Shown here piece after piece: positions 10,678 through 18,872 of a stretch of DNA of 64,000 nucleotides. Made by a program: the position numbers and the translations under genes. The DNA comes from Xanthomonas bromi (GTDB lineage Bacteria; Pseudomonadota; Gammaproteobacteria; Xanthomonadales; Xanthomonadaceae). The first letter of the stretch is position 1; every line of letters begins with the position of its first letter. The DNA is taken from NCBI RefSeq assembly GCF_900092025.1, contig NZ_FLTX01000018.1, positions 62,001-126,000 on the forward strand. Direction: 5' to 3'. The notes beneath the pieces are model-generated. The model was not told where the DNA came from. It did not search any database and was given only the letters and a program-made list of their open reading frames with translations.

Positions 10678-12429
10678 TCAGAGCTGCTTGGGGCGCACCT
10701 GCACGTGCACTTCGGCCAGCTGGTCGGCGGCGATCGGCGACGGGGCGTCGGTCATCAGGTCCTGCGCGCCGGTGGTCTTGGGGAACGGGATCACGTCGCG
10801 GATGGACTCGGTGCCGGCCATCAGCGCGGCAATGCGGTCGATACCGAACGCGATGCCACCGTGCGGCGGTGCACCGTAATTCAACGCATCCAGCAAGAAG
10901 CCGAACTTGGCGCGCGCTTCTTCTGCACCGATGCCCAGCAACTCGAACACCGCGCTCTGCATGTCCGGGCGGTGGATACGAATCGAGCCGCCGCCGATTT
11001 CATTGCCGTTGAGCACCATGTCGTAACCTCGCGACACAGCAGTGCGGGCATTGGCACGCAGGTCGGCGATATCGTCCACCGCCGGTGCAGTGAAGGGGTG
11101 ATGCAGGGCGACGTAGCGCTGCGCTTGGTCGTCCCATTCGAACATCGGGAAGTCGGTGACCCACAGCGGCGCCCAGCCATCGGCGATCAACTTGAAGTCC
11201 TTGCCGGCCTTCAGGCGCAGCGCGCCCATGAAGTCCGACACGGTGTTGTAGCCGCCGGCACCGAAGAACACGATGTCGCCATTACCTGCACCGACGTGCT
11301 TGAGCAACGCGGCAAATGCGTCTTCGGAGAAGAACTTGGCGATCGGCGAGCTGACCTCACCGGTCTCCGACAGCTTGATGTAGGCCAGACCCTTGGCGCC
11401 GTATTTGGCGGCGTGTGCGGCGTATTCGTCGATCTGCTTGCGCGACAGCGTGGCACCGCCGGGGATGCGCAGCGCGGCGACGCGGCCATCGGCATCGTTG
11501 GCGGCGGCGGTGAACACCGGGAATTCGCTCGCCTTGACCAGCTCGGCCACATCGACCAGTTCCAGCGCGATGCGCAGGTCCGGCTTGTCCGAGCCATAGC
11601 GACGCATCGCCTCGGCCCAGGTCATGCGCGGGAACTGCGCGGCCAGGTCCACCTCCACCACTTCCTTGAAGATGGCGCGGATCATGTCTTCGACGAAATC
11701 CTGCACGTCGCGCTCGCGCACGAAGGCGAATTCCATGTCGAGCTGGGTGAATTCCAGCTGGCGATCGGCGCGCAGCGCTTCGTCGCGGAAGCAGCGCGCG
11801 ATCTGGTAGTAGCGGTCGAAGCCGGCCACCATCAGGATCTGCTTGAACAGCTGCGGGCTCTGCGGCAAGGCGTAGAACTCGCCCGGATGCATGCGCGCCG
11901 GCACCAGGAAGTCGCGTGCGCCTTCCGGGGTGGCCTTGGTCAGGATCGGGGTTTCGATGTCCTGGAAATCGCGCGCATCCAGATGCCGGCGCAGCGCCTG
12001 CACCAGTTTGATGCGGGTGCGCTGCATGCGCTGCATCTCCGGGCGGCGCAGGTCCAGATAGCGATACTTCAGGCGGGTTTCTTCGCCCGGATTTTCGTGC
12101 GCATGGAACGGCAGCGGCGCGGCCTTGTTGAGGATGGTGATGCGCGAGGCGATCACTTCGACCTTGCCGCTGCGCAGCTTGTCGTTGACCGCATGGCGCG
12201 CACGCACCACGCCTTCGACCTGTAGCACATCCTCGTAGCCCAGGCTGGCGGCCACCGGGAACACCTCGGCGTTCTCCGGCTCCACCGTCACCTGCACGAT
12301 GCCTTCGTGGTCGCGCAGGTCGATGAAGCACACCCCGCCCAGATTGCGGGCCACGTCGGTCCAGCCGGCGAGAGTGACGGTTTGGCCGATCATGGTCTCG
12401 TCGACCAGGCCGCAGAAGTGGGTACGCAT
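10678..12429 (-). CDS. aspS: Aspartyl-tRNA synthetase
   Basis: AspS charges tRNA-Asp. The 583-residue protein is a bacterial-type class II synthetase. It has an N-terminal OB fold (residues 1-105, MRTHFCG start), motif 2 region [28 protein letters not shown], a GAD insertion domain in the middle, and motif 3 [14 protein letters not shown] near the C-terminus. The anticodon-binding loop reads RNLGG. A Leu at this site is seen in discriminating enzymes rather than the His of some non-discriminating ones, but this is only suggestive. The ATG at 12429 matches the family start. Confidence 0.97.
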   Translation of the reverse strand: MRTHFCGLVDETMIGQTVTLAGWTDVARNLGGVCFIDLRDHEGIVQVTVEPENAEVFPVAASLGYEDVLQVEGVVRARHAVNDKLRSGKVEVIASRITILNKAAPLPFHAHENPGEETRLKYRYLDLRRPEMQRMQRTRIKLVQALRRHLDARDFQDIETPILTKATPEGARDFLVPARMHPGEFYALPQSPQLFKQILMVAGFDRYYQIARCFRDEALRADRQLEFTQLDMEFAFVRERDVQDFVEDMIRAIFKEVVEVDLAAQFPRMTWAEAMRRYGSDKPDLRIALELVDVAELVKASEFPVFTAAANDADGRVAALRIPGGATLSRKQIDEYAAHAAKYGAKGLAYIKLSETGEVSSPIAKFFSEDAFAALLKHVGAGNGDIVFFGAGGYNTVSDFMGALRLKAGKDFKLIADGWAPLWVTDFPMFEWDDQAQRYVALHHPFTAPAVDDIADLRANARTAVSRGYDMVLNGNEIGGGSIRIHRPDMQSAVFELLGIGAEEARAKFGFLLDALNYGAPPHGGIAFGIDRIAALMAGTESIRDVIPFPKTTGAQDLMTDAPSPIAADQLAEVHVQVRPKQL

Positions 12430-12586
12430 CGAAAGCTCCGCTGAAAACCCGACACAGGGCAGCGCCGGAAAGCCGGATATTCTGGGGCCGGCGGCCGGCA
12501 GGAGCAAATGTGGTGACGGTCACCGGCGCTTAAGTCAGCGCCCGGCTGAATAGGCGTCACGCCCCTTCTGCACCAAGGACGACACG

Positions 12587-13366
12587 ATGCTGCGCACTGC
12601 CCTGCTGCTCTCCGGCTTCGGCCTGATCACCCTGACCGGCGCGATTGCCGGCACCACTGCCAGCGCGCAGGAACGCGGCTGGGACGGCCCCAGCATCATC
12701 TGCTCCAGCAACGACAACCGCCGCCGCGAGTGCGATACGCCATTCCGCGGCCGCGCGGTGCTGGTGGAAAACATCTCCGGCACACGCTGCATCGAGGGCC
12801 GCAACTGGGGCAGCGACCGCGGCCGGGTCTGGGTGGACAACGGCTGTCGCGGTCGTTTTGTCGACGGCCGCAACGGCGGCGGCTGGGCCGGCGGCAATGG
12901 CCCAGGTGGTGGCTTCGGTGGGGTCGCTGGGACGGTGCGCTGCGAAAGCAACGACCAGCGCCAGAAGATCTGCGATACCGGCTGGCGCCGCGCCATGTTG
13001 GCACGCCAACTGTCCAACACGCCCTGCGTGGAAGGCCGCAACTGGCGCCAGGAAGGTGGCCGGATCTGGGTGGACGACGGCTGCCGGGGCGAATTTGCAC
13101 AGGCCCGCGGTGGCGGTGGATGGGATCCCGGCGACGGCGGCGATGGCGGCCGCGACGACCGCCCCCGCAACGACTACGCCATCACCTGCGCCAGCGACGA
13201 CCGTCGCCTGCGCACCTGCGCCTGGGACGGCCGCTATGGCCGCCCGGTGCTGACCCGCCAGCTATCCGACACGCGCTGTGAGGAAGGCCGCAGTTGGGGC
13301 TATGACGATCGCCGCGCCACGGTGTGGGTCAACGATGGTTGCCGGGCGCGCTTCGAAGCGCGTTGA
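12587..13366 (+). CDS. DUF3011 secreted protein with three repeats
   Basis: The function is unknown. The 259-residue protein starts with a signal peptide (cleavage after about TASAQ, residue 28). Three repeats follow, starting near residues 38, 117 and 195. Each has the pattern C-S/E-N/D-D-x-R-x-x-x-C, then a hydrophobic V/L-x-x-x-L/I-S segment, then C-x-E-G-R-x-W-G/R, and ends V/I-W-V-D/N-x-G-C-R-x-x-F. Gly-rich linkers join the repeats. The four Cys per repeat suggest disulphides and a periplasmic or secreted role. It is transcribed against fmdB and aspS, which flank it. Confidence 0.88.
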   Translation: MLRTALLLSGFGLITLTGAIAGTTASAQERGWDGPSIICSSNDNRRRECDTPFRGRAVLVENISGTRCIEGRNWGSDRGRVWVDNGCRGRFVDGRNGGGWAGGNGPGGGFGGVAGTVRCESNDQRQKICDTGWRRAMLARQLSNTPCVEGRNWRQEGGRIWVDDGCRGEFAQARGGGGWDPGDGGDGGRDDRPRNDYAITCASDDRRLRTCAWDGRYGRPVLTRQLSDTRCEEGRSWGYDDRRATVWVNDGCRARFEAR

Positions 13367-13375
13367 TGCACTGGT

Positions 13376-13409
13376 CGCGCAGGCCAGCGTTGTGAGATCG
13401 GCCTGCGCG
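13376..13409. terminator. Hairpin after the DUF3011 gene, possible terminator
   Basis: Perfect 10-bp arms CGCGCAGGCC and GGCCTGCGCG are separated by 14 bases, starting 10 bases after the DUF3011 stop and between convergent genes. There is no T-run, so terminator function is only inferred. Confidence 0.45.
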
Positions 13410-13535
13410 CGTCGGTAAGGCACCGGCGCTCTTGGTGTCGACGACTGTATGCATCCAGGCCGGTGCAGTTGTCGAATCCAGCCGAAGCGACCGTAGAGGT
13501 GCGGCAGAAAAGAACACGCGCAATGTCGCGGCGAC

Positions 13536-13829
13536 TTATGCCGGATCGGCGGCGGGTTTGGCCGCCGGCTTGCTCTCTGTCGCTGCCGCCGGTTTGGCAT
13601 CGCCACCGGCGCTGCTGCTCTCGGTCAGGTTTTTCTTTTTTTCGCCGGCCGATTTGAAGTCTGTCTCGTACCAGCCGCTGCCGGACAGGCGGAACGACGG
13701 CGCGGTCACCTGACGCTTGACCGTGGCCGCGGCGCAGGCCGGGCAGGTCTGCGGATCCGGGTCGGCCATCTTCTGCAGACGGTCGAATGCGTGGCCGCAG
13801 GTAGTGCACTGGAAACCGTAGATGGGCAT
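13536..13829 (-). CDS. FmdB family zinc ribbon protein
   Basis: The 97-residue protein has the FmdB pattern: MPIYGFQCTTCGHAF, then CPACAAATVKRQVT. The two CxxC pairs should bind one zinc. The C-terminal half is low-complexity (Ala, Lys, Pro, Ser). Family members are often encoded just before aspS; here the DUF3011 gene, on the other strand, separates the two. The function is not established; a regulatory role has been proposed for the family. Confidence 0.9.
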   Translation of the reverse strand: MPIYGFQCTTCGHAFDRLQKMADPDPQTCPACAAATVKRQVTAPSFRLSGSGWYETDFKSAGEKKKNLTESSSAGGDAKPAAATESKPAAKPAADPA

Positions 13830-14049
13830 GGCAGGATCAGCTGAAGACGATGCAGGGGCGCAGATTCTAGACCCATGCGGGCTGGCAGGTGCAGTGCGCG
13901 GCCTGTGCGACCGGCAGCAGGCAGCCGACGATGCATGTGCACGGCGAGCGACGGGCGACGTCAGCGCTGCGATCGCAGCTGCGGCGCCTTACATGCTGAT
14001 GGCTCCGCGCACCGATGCGATGCCCCACCTCCACGTGCACGATCTGCAT

Positions 14050-14090
14050 GCCGCCACCCACGCAAGCGACACGCGTGCGTGGGTGGCGGC
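14050..14090. repeat. Perfect 15-bp inverted repeat in the fmdB-MFS spacer
   Basis: GCCGCCACCCACGCA (14050-14064) and its exact complement (14076-14090) enclose an 11-base loop. It lies in the 434-base spacer between divergently transcribed fmdB and the MFS gene. The rest of that spacer (13830-14263) holds no recognisable gene. Without a T-tract it is more likely a regulatory or structural element than a terminator. Confidence 0.75.
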
Positions 14091-14263
14091 AGCGACGCGA
14101 AGCGCGGGCAACCGCAAAAACCCGGCACCGTCGACACCTCCATCGTCACGTAGCGATCGCCGAAACGACGCACACGCCCACGGCTTCGATCGAGCTGCAC
14201 TGACTCGGCTGGTACACTGGCGCACGTGATCGACGCGCCTTCCCCTCCACCAGGGCCGCATCC

Positions 14264-15508
14264 ATGTTGCGGCTGACTGCCTTATTGCTGGGCGTTGCCC
14301 TGTTGCTCACCGGCAGCGGGCTGCTCGGCACGCTGCTCGCCGTGCGCGGCGAGCAGGCCGGCTTCGATGCGCGTGCGTTGGGTCTGATCATGTCCGGCTA
14401 CTTCGCCGGCTTCTTTCTCGGCACCTTCTTCGCACCACCGCTGATTCGCCGCATCGGGCATATCCGCGCGTTTGCGTTTTATGCGGCACTGGCGGCCATT
14501 GCGGTGTTGCTGCATCCGATCTGGTTGAACCCCTGGGGGTGGGGGGTGCTGCGCCTGGTGACCGGCGCGGCCCTGGTCGGCCTGTACACCGTGATCGAAA
14601 GCTGGCTCAACGCCGAGCCGGATGCGCGCCGGCGCAGCCGGGTGTTTTCGCTCTACATGGCGATCAATCTGTCGGCGCTGGCGCTGGGGCAAATCCTGCT
14701 CACCATCGGCGATGCAGGCGCACCGGCGATGTTTACGCTGACGGCGATTCTGTTCTGTGCAGCGGTCATGCCGGTGATGACCACGCGGCTGATCCCGCCC
14801 GAGGTACCGCAGGTCTCGCGGCTGCGATTGGTCACGTTGTATGCGTTGGCACCGGTGGCGACGATTGGCGCCGGCCTTTCCGGCCTGGCGATGGGTGCGT
14901 TCTGGGGCTTGTTGCCGGTGTATGCCAACCGGATCGGGCTGGATTCAGACGGCGTTGCGATGTTCATGCTGACCGCCATCGTGGGCGGTGCGGTGCTGCA
15001 ATGGCCGATCGGGCGCATCAGCGACGGGCATGACCGCCGCATCGCCCTGGTGGCGGTGAGTGTGCTGGCCGCCGGCGTCGCCATCGCTGCCGCACTGCCG
15101 ATGGTGCAGACGCAGACCACGGTGCTGTTTGTGCTGTTCTTCGTGTATGGCGGGCTGGCGTTTTCGCTGTATCCGTTTGCGGTGGCGCACATGCTGGACT
15201 ATCTGCCGCGCGAAGACCTGTTATCCGGCTGCAGCAGCCTGCTGCTGGTGCATGGCGTGGGCGCGGCGATCGGCCCGGCGCTGGCCGGCGGGGCAATGCA
15301 GAAGTTCGGCCCGGCAGCCTTGCCGGTCTATTTTGCGGTGATGCTGCTGGCGCTGGCCGGCTTCACGCTGACGCGGCTGCTGCGGTTTGCGCGCCGCCGC
15401 ACCCACCCCATCGCGTTCCGCCCGATGCTGCGCACCACGCCGTCGGCACTGGAATTGATGCCGGAAACCCAGCAAACCGAAGCGGCGCCGCGCGCCAAGA
15501 ACCGCTGA
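14264..15508 (+). CDS. MFS transporter, YcaD-like
   Basis: The 414-residue inner-membrane protein has about twelve hydrophobic segments and the major facilitator layout. The first loop GLIMSGYFAGFFLGTFFAPPLIRRIGH and the helix-5 segment GLYTVIESWLNAE resemble YcaD-type transporters. The substrate is unknown. A hydrophilic tail of about 40 residues follows the last helix. It is a single gene with no operon partner. The ATG at 14264 is the first in frame and starts directly with helix 1. Confidence 0.85.
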   Translation: MLRLTALLLGVALLLTGSGLLGTLLAVRGEQAGFDARALGLIMSGYFAGFFLGTFFAPPLIRRIGHIRAFAFYAALAAIAVLLHPIWLNPWGWGVLRLVTGAALVGLYTVIESWLNAEPDARRRSRVFSLYMAINLSALALGQILLTIGDAGAPAMFTLTAILFCAAVMPVMTTRLIPPEVPQVSRLRLVTLYALAPVATIGAGLSGLAMGAFWGLLPVYANRIGLDSDGVAMFMLTAIVGGAVLQWPIGRISDGHDRRIALVAVSVLAAGVAIAAALPMVQTQTTVLFVLFFVYGGLAFSLYPFAVAHMLDYLPREDLLSGCSSLLLVHGVGAAIGPALAGGAMQKFGPAALPVYFAVMLLALAGFTLTRLLRFARRRTHPIAFRPMLRTTPSALELMPETQQTEAAPRAKNR

Positions 15509-16121
15509 CACCACGATGCTGCGGATGTCGGGCGGGCGACGCGGGTGCGCTTGTGCGGCATCTCCCGCGCATATATCGGGCCTACGTTGCCTACACGCCA
15601 TGACAGCTGCTGGCGATGGTTTGTCGGCCGCTTCGAACGGTGAGCGCCCGTTGCATGGGGGCGGACGCTTTGCATGCGTCGATTGCAGAGCGATAGATCT
15701 GCAACTCTGCTGCAGGGCCCTCGGCCGCCCACCATCGCAGGACACGCTGCAAGTACGTCCCTGTTAGGTCCTTGGCGGCATCCATGCCGCCAAGGGTCAC
15801 GCGACGGTGGGCGGGCAAGGACCAGCCGAGTTGATCGGTGTGCACCGCGTTCAATAAAACAGTCAGCTAGCTGCATGGTGCGGTGTCCTCGCAGCTTGCG
15901 CATCCCCCAAACAGCGTTGAATCGCGCGCAGCGAGGACACCGCACCCCTGACCACCCGACGATGCTGCTTACGCATCTCCAAGTAGCGCCAAATCGTATT
16001 CGGCCAGGAGCAGAGAAGCTGCGCACATCCACCGCGTGATCGCAGCCCACCTGTAGCGCGGTCATCATCACGCAATGCAAGCACGGCAGTCTGCGGCCAC
16101 CTCCCCGCTCGTTGGATTGCA
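15509..16121. other. 613-bp intergenic region with a long inverted repeat
   Basis: No protein family is recognisable in any frame. The clearest structure is a perfect 16-bp inverted repeat: GGTGCGGTGTCCTCGC at 15877-15892 and its complement at 15931-15946, separated by 38 bases. It lies 176 bases upstream of a TonB receptor gene and could be an operator, a transcript hairpin or the ends of a small mobile remnant. Confidence 0.6.
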
Positions 16122-18533
16122 ATGGATTCGACTACCTGCCCACGCGTGCGCCATCCGGCCACGCTTGCCCTGCTGCTGGTTCCATTCGGCCTGCCCGTCT
16201 ACGCGCAGCAGGCACCCGATGGCACCACGCCGGCATCGCCAAGTTCAGCAGCGCCTGCCAGTGGCGAGCAGGTGTCCACGCTCGATCAGGTACAGGTCGT
16301 CGGACAAGCGATGACCTATTCCAAGACCACCGTCAGCAAGGAAATGCTCGACCGCCAGTTCGTACTGGGCAGCGTCAACGACGCGCTCAACGAACTCCCG
16401 GGCGTGGTAGTGACCGAAGCCGACGCGTTCGGCTCGTCGGATTGGGGCACCCAGATCAGCATGCGTGGTTTCGTCAGCAACCGCGACACGCAGCAGATCG
16501 GCACCACCATCGACGGCGTGCCTAATGGCGGTTCGGCATACGGAGGCGGCTCCAAGGCCAACCGCTTCATCGACATGCCGGACCTGGAAACGGTGGAAGT
16601 GAGCCAGGGCACCGCGGATATCGCCTCGCGCTCGAACGAGGCGTTGGGCGGCACACTGAACTACCTCACCGGCGAGCCGCTGGAAGAACAGCGTGTGCGG
16701 GTGATCGGCGGTATCGGCGACAACCAGGCGCGCAAGTACTACGCGCGCTATGACACCGGCGTACTCGGCGGAACCACGCGCGCCTGGATCAGCGGCTCGT
16801 CGGCACGCAACGACGACTGGATCGACGGCAGCGGCCACACCAGCCGCGATCATCTGGCCGGCAAATTCGTCAGCGCCGTGGACAAGTGGACCTTGAGCGG
16901 CTATCTGTCCTACGACGATGCCGACGAATCCGAATACACCAGCGTGACGCCCGAGCAGTTCGCGCGCGCCCCCGAACATGATCTATTGACCGGCACGCTC
17001 ACCGGCATTCCGTATCTGGACCAGAACTACCGCTCCGGCTCGCGCGCCTTGCGCAAGAACACCTTTGGCTACCTGCGCGGCGCCTTCGATGGCGGCAACG
17101 GGTTCAAGACCACGCTCACCGGCTACGCGCATCGCATGCAAGGTCGTGGCGACTGGATTCCGCCGTATCTGGTGGACGTCACCAACGAGGGCGCCGGTGC
17201 GCCGGAAGCGGAGGCGCGCGGCGGCAACACCGTGTATGGCGGCAGCGATCTGGGTAAGTTGTATTACCTGACCCCAGGCGGCGCAGCCGCCACGATGCTG
17301 GCCGGTTGCGCCGGCAGCGATGCGGTACCGGCCGAATCCAATCCGGCCTGCTATCCGGCCGGTTCGGTGCCGGTGCAATCGTATCGGCATAGCCATTACG
17401 ACAACCACCGTGCCGGCGCGATGGCCGACGTGGAATGGCGCACCGATCTCGGCGCCATCGACAACTCCGTGCGTGCCGGCGCCTGGCTGGAGCGTTACGA
17501 CCGCAGCGTCACCCGCGACTGGCACCGCCTGCTCAACGTCGGCACCAATATCGCCTTCGATCATCAGCCGTACTGGGTGCAGTTCAAGGACAGCTACCAG
17601 ACCGACGAGCAGATGTATTACGTGGAAGACGTGATGCGTTATGGCGCGTTCGCGTGGCGCGTGGGCGTCAAGCAATTCTTCGTCGACCAGACCCGCGACC
17701 GCCGTATCGGCGATGCGCAGCATGTGGAATCGGATGCGCATTCGGACCCATTGCTGTCGGCCGGCCTGACCTGGACCACGCCGGTACAAGGCATGGAAGC
17801 CTTTGCCGGTTACTCGCAGAATTTCGCAGCGATTCCGTCCGGTGTGCTGGGCGAAACCGACCCGGTCGCACTGAGCCGGGTGAAGCCGGAAACCGCCGAC
17901 AACATCGAACTGGGCTTGCGTGTCAGCCGCTGGCCAATGACCGGCAGCGTCACGCTCTACGACATCCGCTTCGACAACCGCATCGTGTATGTGCCGGCCA
18001 ACTTCGTCACCGGCATCGACTACCTGGGCGAAACCGATGGCGTGTATGAAAACTTCGGCGGCGTGCATGCGCGCGGCGTGGAAGCGGCGCTGGGCTACGG
18101 CTGGGACAACGGTTGGCGCATCAACGGCGCCTACACCTACAACAAGGCCGATTATCTCGGCAGCGGCGATGCGGCGCGCGATACCGCGCTGGAGATCACA
18201 CCCGGTGCGCAGGTGATCGGCCAGCCGCGCAACACGCTGGTGATGTCGGCCGATTGGCGCGGCCAGGCATGGCGCTTCGGTGTGTCCGGGCGTTACCTGG
18301 GCAAACGCTATCTGGATGCGTCCAACCGTGCCGCGCTCGACGGCGTGACCACCTTCGATGCCAACCTCGGCCTTGAACTCTCCCAGCTGTCCTCGCAGCT
18401 CAAGGGCATGCAGTTGGCGCTCAATGTCAGCAATCTCACCGACAAGCGGTATCTGGAAGGCGTGGATGGCAGCGATAGTGCATTTATTGCCGCGCCGCGC
18501 ACGGTCGGTCTGACGCTGACGCTGGATCTGTAA
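16122..18533 (+). CDS. TonB-dependent outer-membrane receptor
   Basis: The 803-residue protein has a signal peptide ending at about VYA (residue 28), a probable TonB-interacting segment LDQVQVVGQAM, and a plug domain with MRGFVSNRDTQQIGTTIDGVPNGG and VEVSQGTADIASRSNEALGG. It ends in a 22-strand-type barrel closing LTLTLDL. The ligand is unknown. Only a repeat-filled spacer separates it from the phospholipase C gene on the same strand. That suggests, but does not prove, uptake of a product released by the phospholipase, for instance a phosphorylated compound. Confidence 0.9.
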   Translation: MDSTTCPRVRHPATLALLLVPFGLPVYAQQAPDGTTPASPSSAAPASGEQVSTLDQVQVVGQAMTYSKTTVSKEMLDRQFVLGSVNDALNELPGVVVTEADAFGSSDWGTQISMRGFVSNRDTQQIGTTIDGVPNGGSAYGGGSKANRFIDMPDLETVEVSQGTADIASRSNEALGGTLNYLTGEPLEEQRVRVIGGIGDNQARKYYARYDTGVLGGTTRAWISGSSARNDDWIDGSGHTSRDHLAGKFVSAVDKWTLSGYLSYDDADESEYTSVTPEQFARAPEHDLLTGTLTGIPYLDQNYRSGSRALRKNTFGYLRGAFDGGNGFKTTLTGYAHRMQGRGDWIPPYLVDVTNEGAGAPEAEARGGNTVYGGSDLGKLYYLTPGGAAATMLAGCAGSDAVPAESNPACYPAGSVPVQSYRHSHYDNHRAGAMADVEWRTDLGAIDNSVRAGAWLERYDRSVTRDWHRLLNVGTNIAFDHQPYWVQFKDSYQTDEQMYYVEDVMRYGAFAWRVGVKQFFVDQTRDRRIGDAQHVESDAHSDPLLSAGLTWTTPVQGMEAFAGYSQNFAAIPSGVLGETDPVALSRVKPETADNIELGLRVSRWPMTGSVTLYDIRFDNRIVYVPANFVTGIDYLGETDGVYENFGGVHARGVEAALGYGWDNGWRINGAYTYNKADYLGSGDAARDTALEITPGAQVIGQPRNTLVMSADWRGQAWRFGVSGRYLGKRYLDASNRAALDGVTTFDANLGLELSQLSSQLKGMQLALNVSNLTDKRYLEGVDGSDSAFIAAPRTVGLTLTLDL

Positions 18534-18612
18534 CGGCGGATCGACCGGTGCGTGGTGCACGGGCGCTGCTGCTGACTTACGCTAGTGAGAGATTTTTTAG
18601 GTGCGGGTGCTG

Positions 18613-18840
18613 CGCCCCCATCCGCCCTTCGGGCACCTTCCCCCGCAGGCGGTGGAAGGCAGCGTTTCCCTTCTCCCGCTGGCGGGAGAAGGTGGCGCGT
18701 AGCGCCGGATGAGGGCGGGGCCGGCGGGGCTTAGACACCAGGGGTCCAGAAAGCCCGCGCCTACGCCTGCAACTAGCAGCTTATGCCGACCATGCCCCCA
18801 TCCGCCCTTCGGGCACCTTCCCCCGCAGGCGGTGGAAGGG
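18613..18840. repeat. Cluster of three palindromic short repeats
   Basis: CCCCCATCCGCCCTTCGGGC followed by ACCTTCCCCCGCAGGCGGTGGAAGG occurs at about 18616-18659 and again at 18794-18838. An inverted, related copy (CTTCTCCCGCTGGCGGGAGAAGG and onward to GGATGAGGG) lies at 18668-18716. A further copy sits inside yheS at 27084-27133. The cluster fills the spacer between the TonB receptor and the phospholipase gene (18534-18872), which has no other feature. Confidence 0.9.
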
Positions 18841-18872
18841 ACTCGTGAGGGTTCAGCCAATCAGGTGACACG

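Noticed and set aside
10513-12225. Plus-strand open frame of 570 codons opposite aspS
   Set aside because: Antisense shadow of aspS with no ribosome-binding site or recognisable domain.
15591-15854. Minus-strand frame of 87 codons in the spacer before the TonB receptor
   Set aside because: No motif and no convincing start signal; composition is not distinct from non-coding neighbours.
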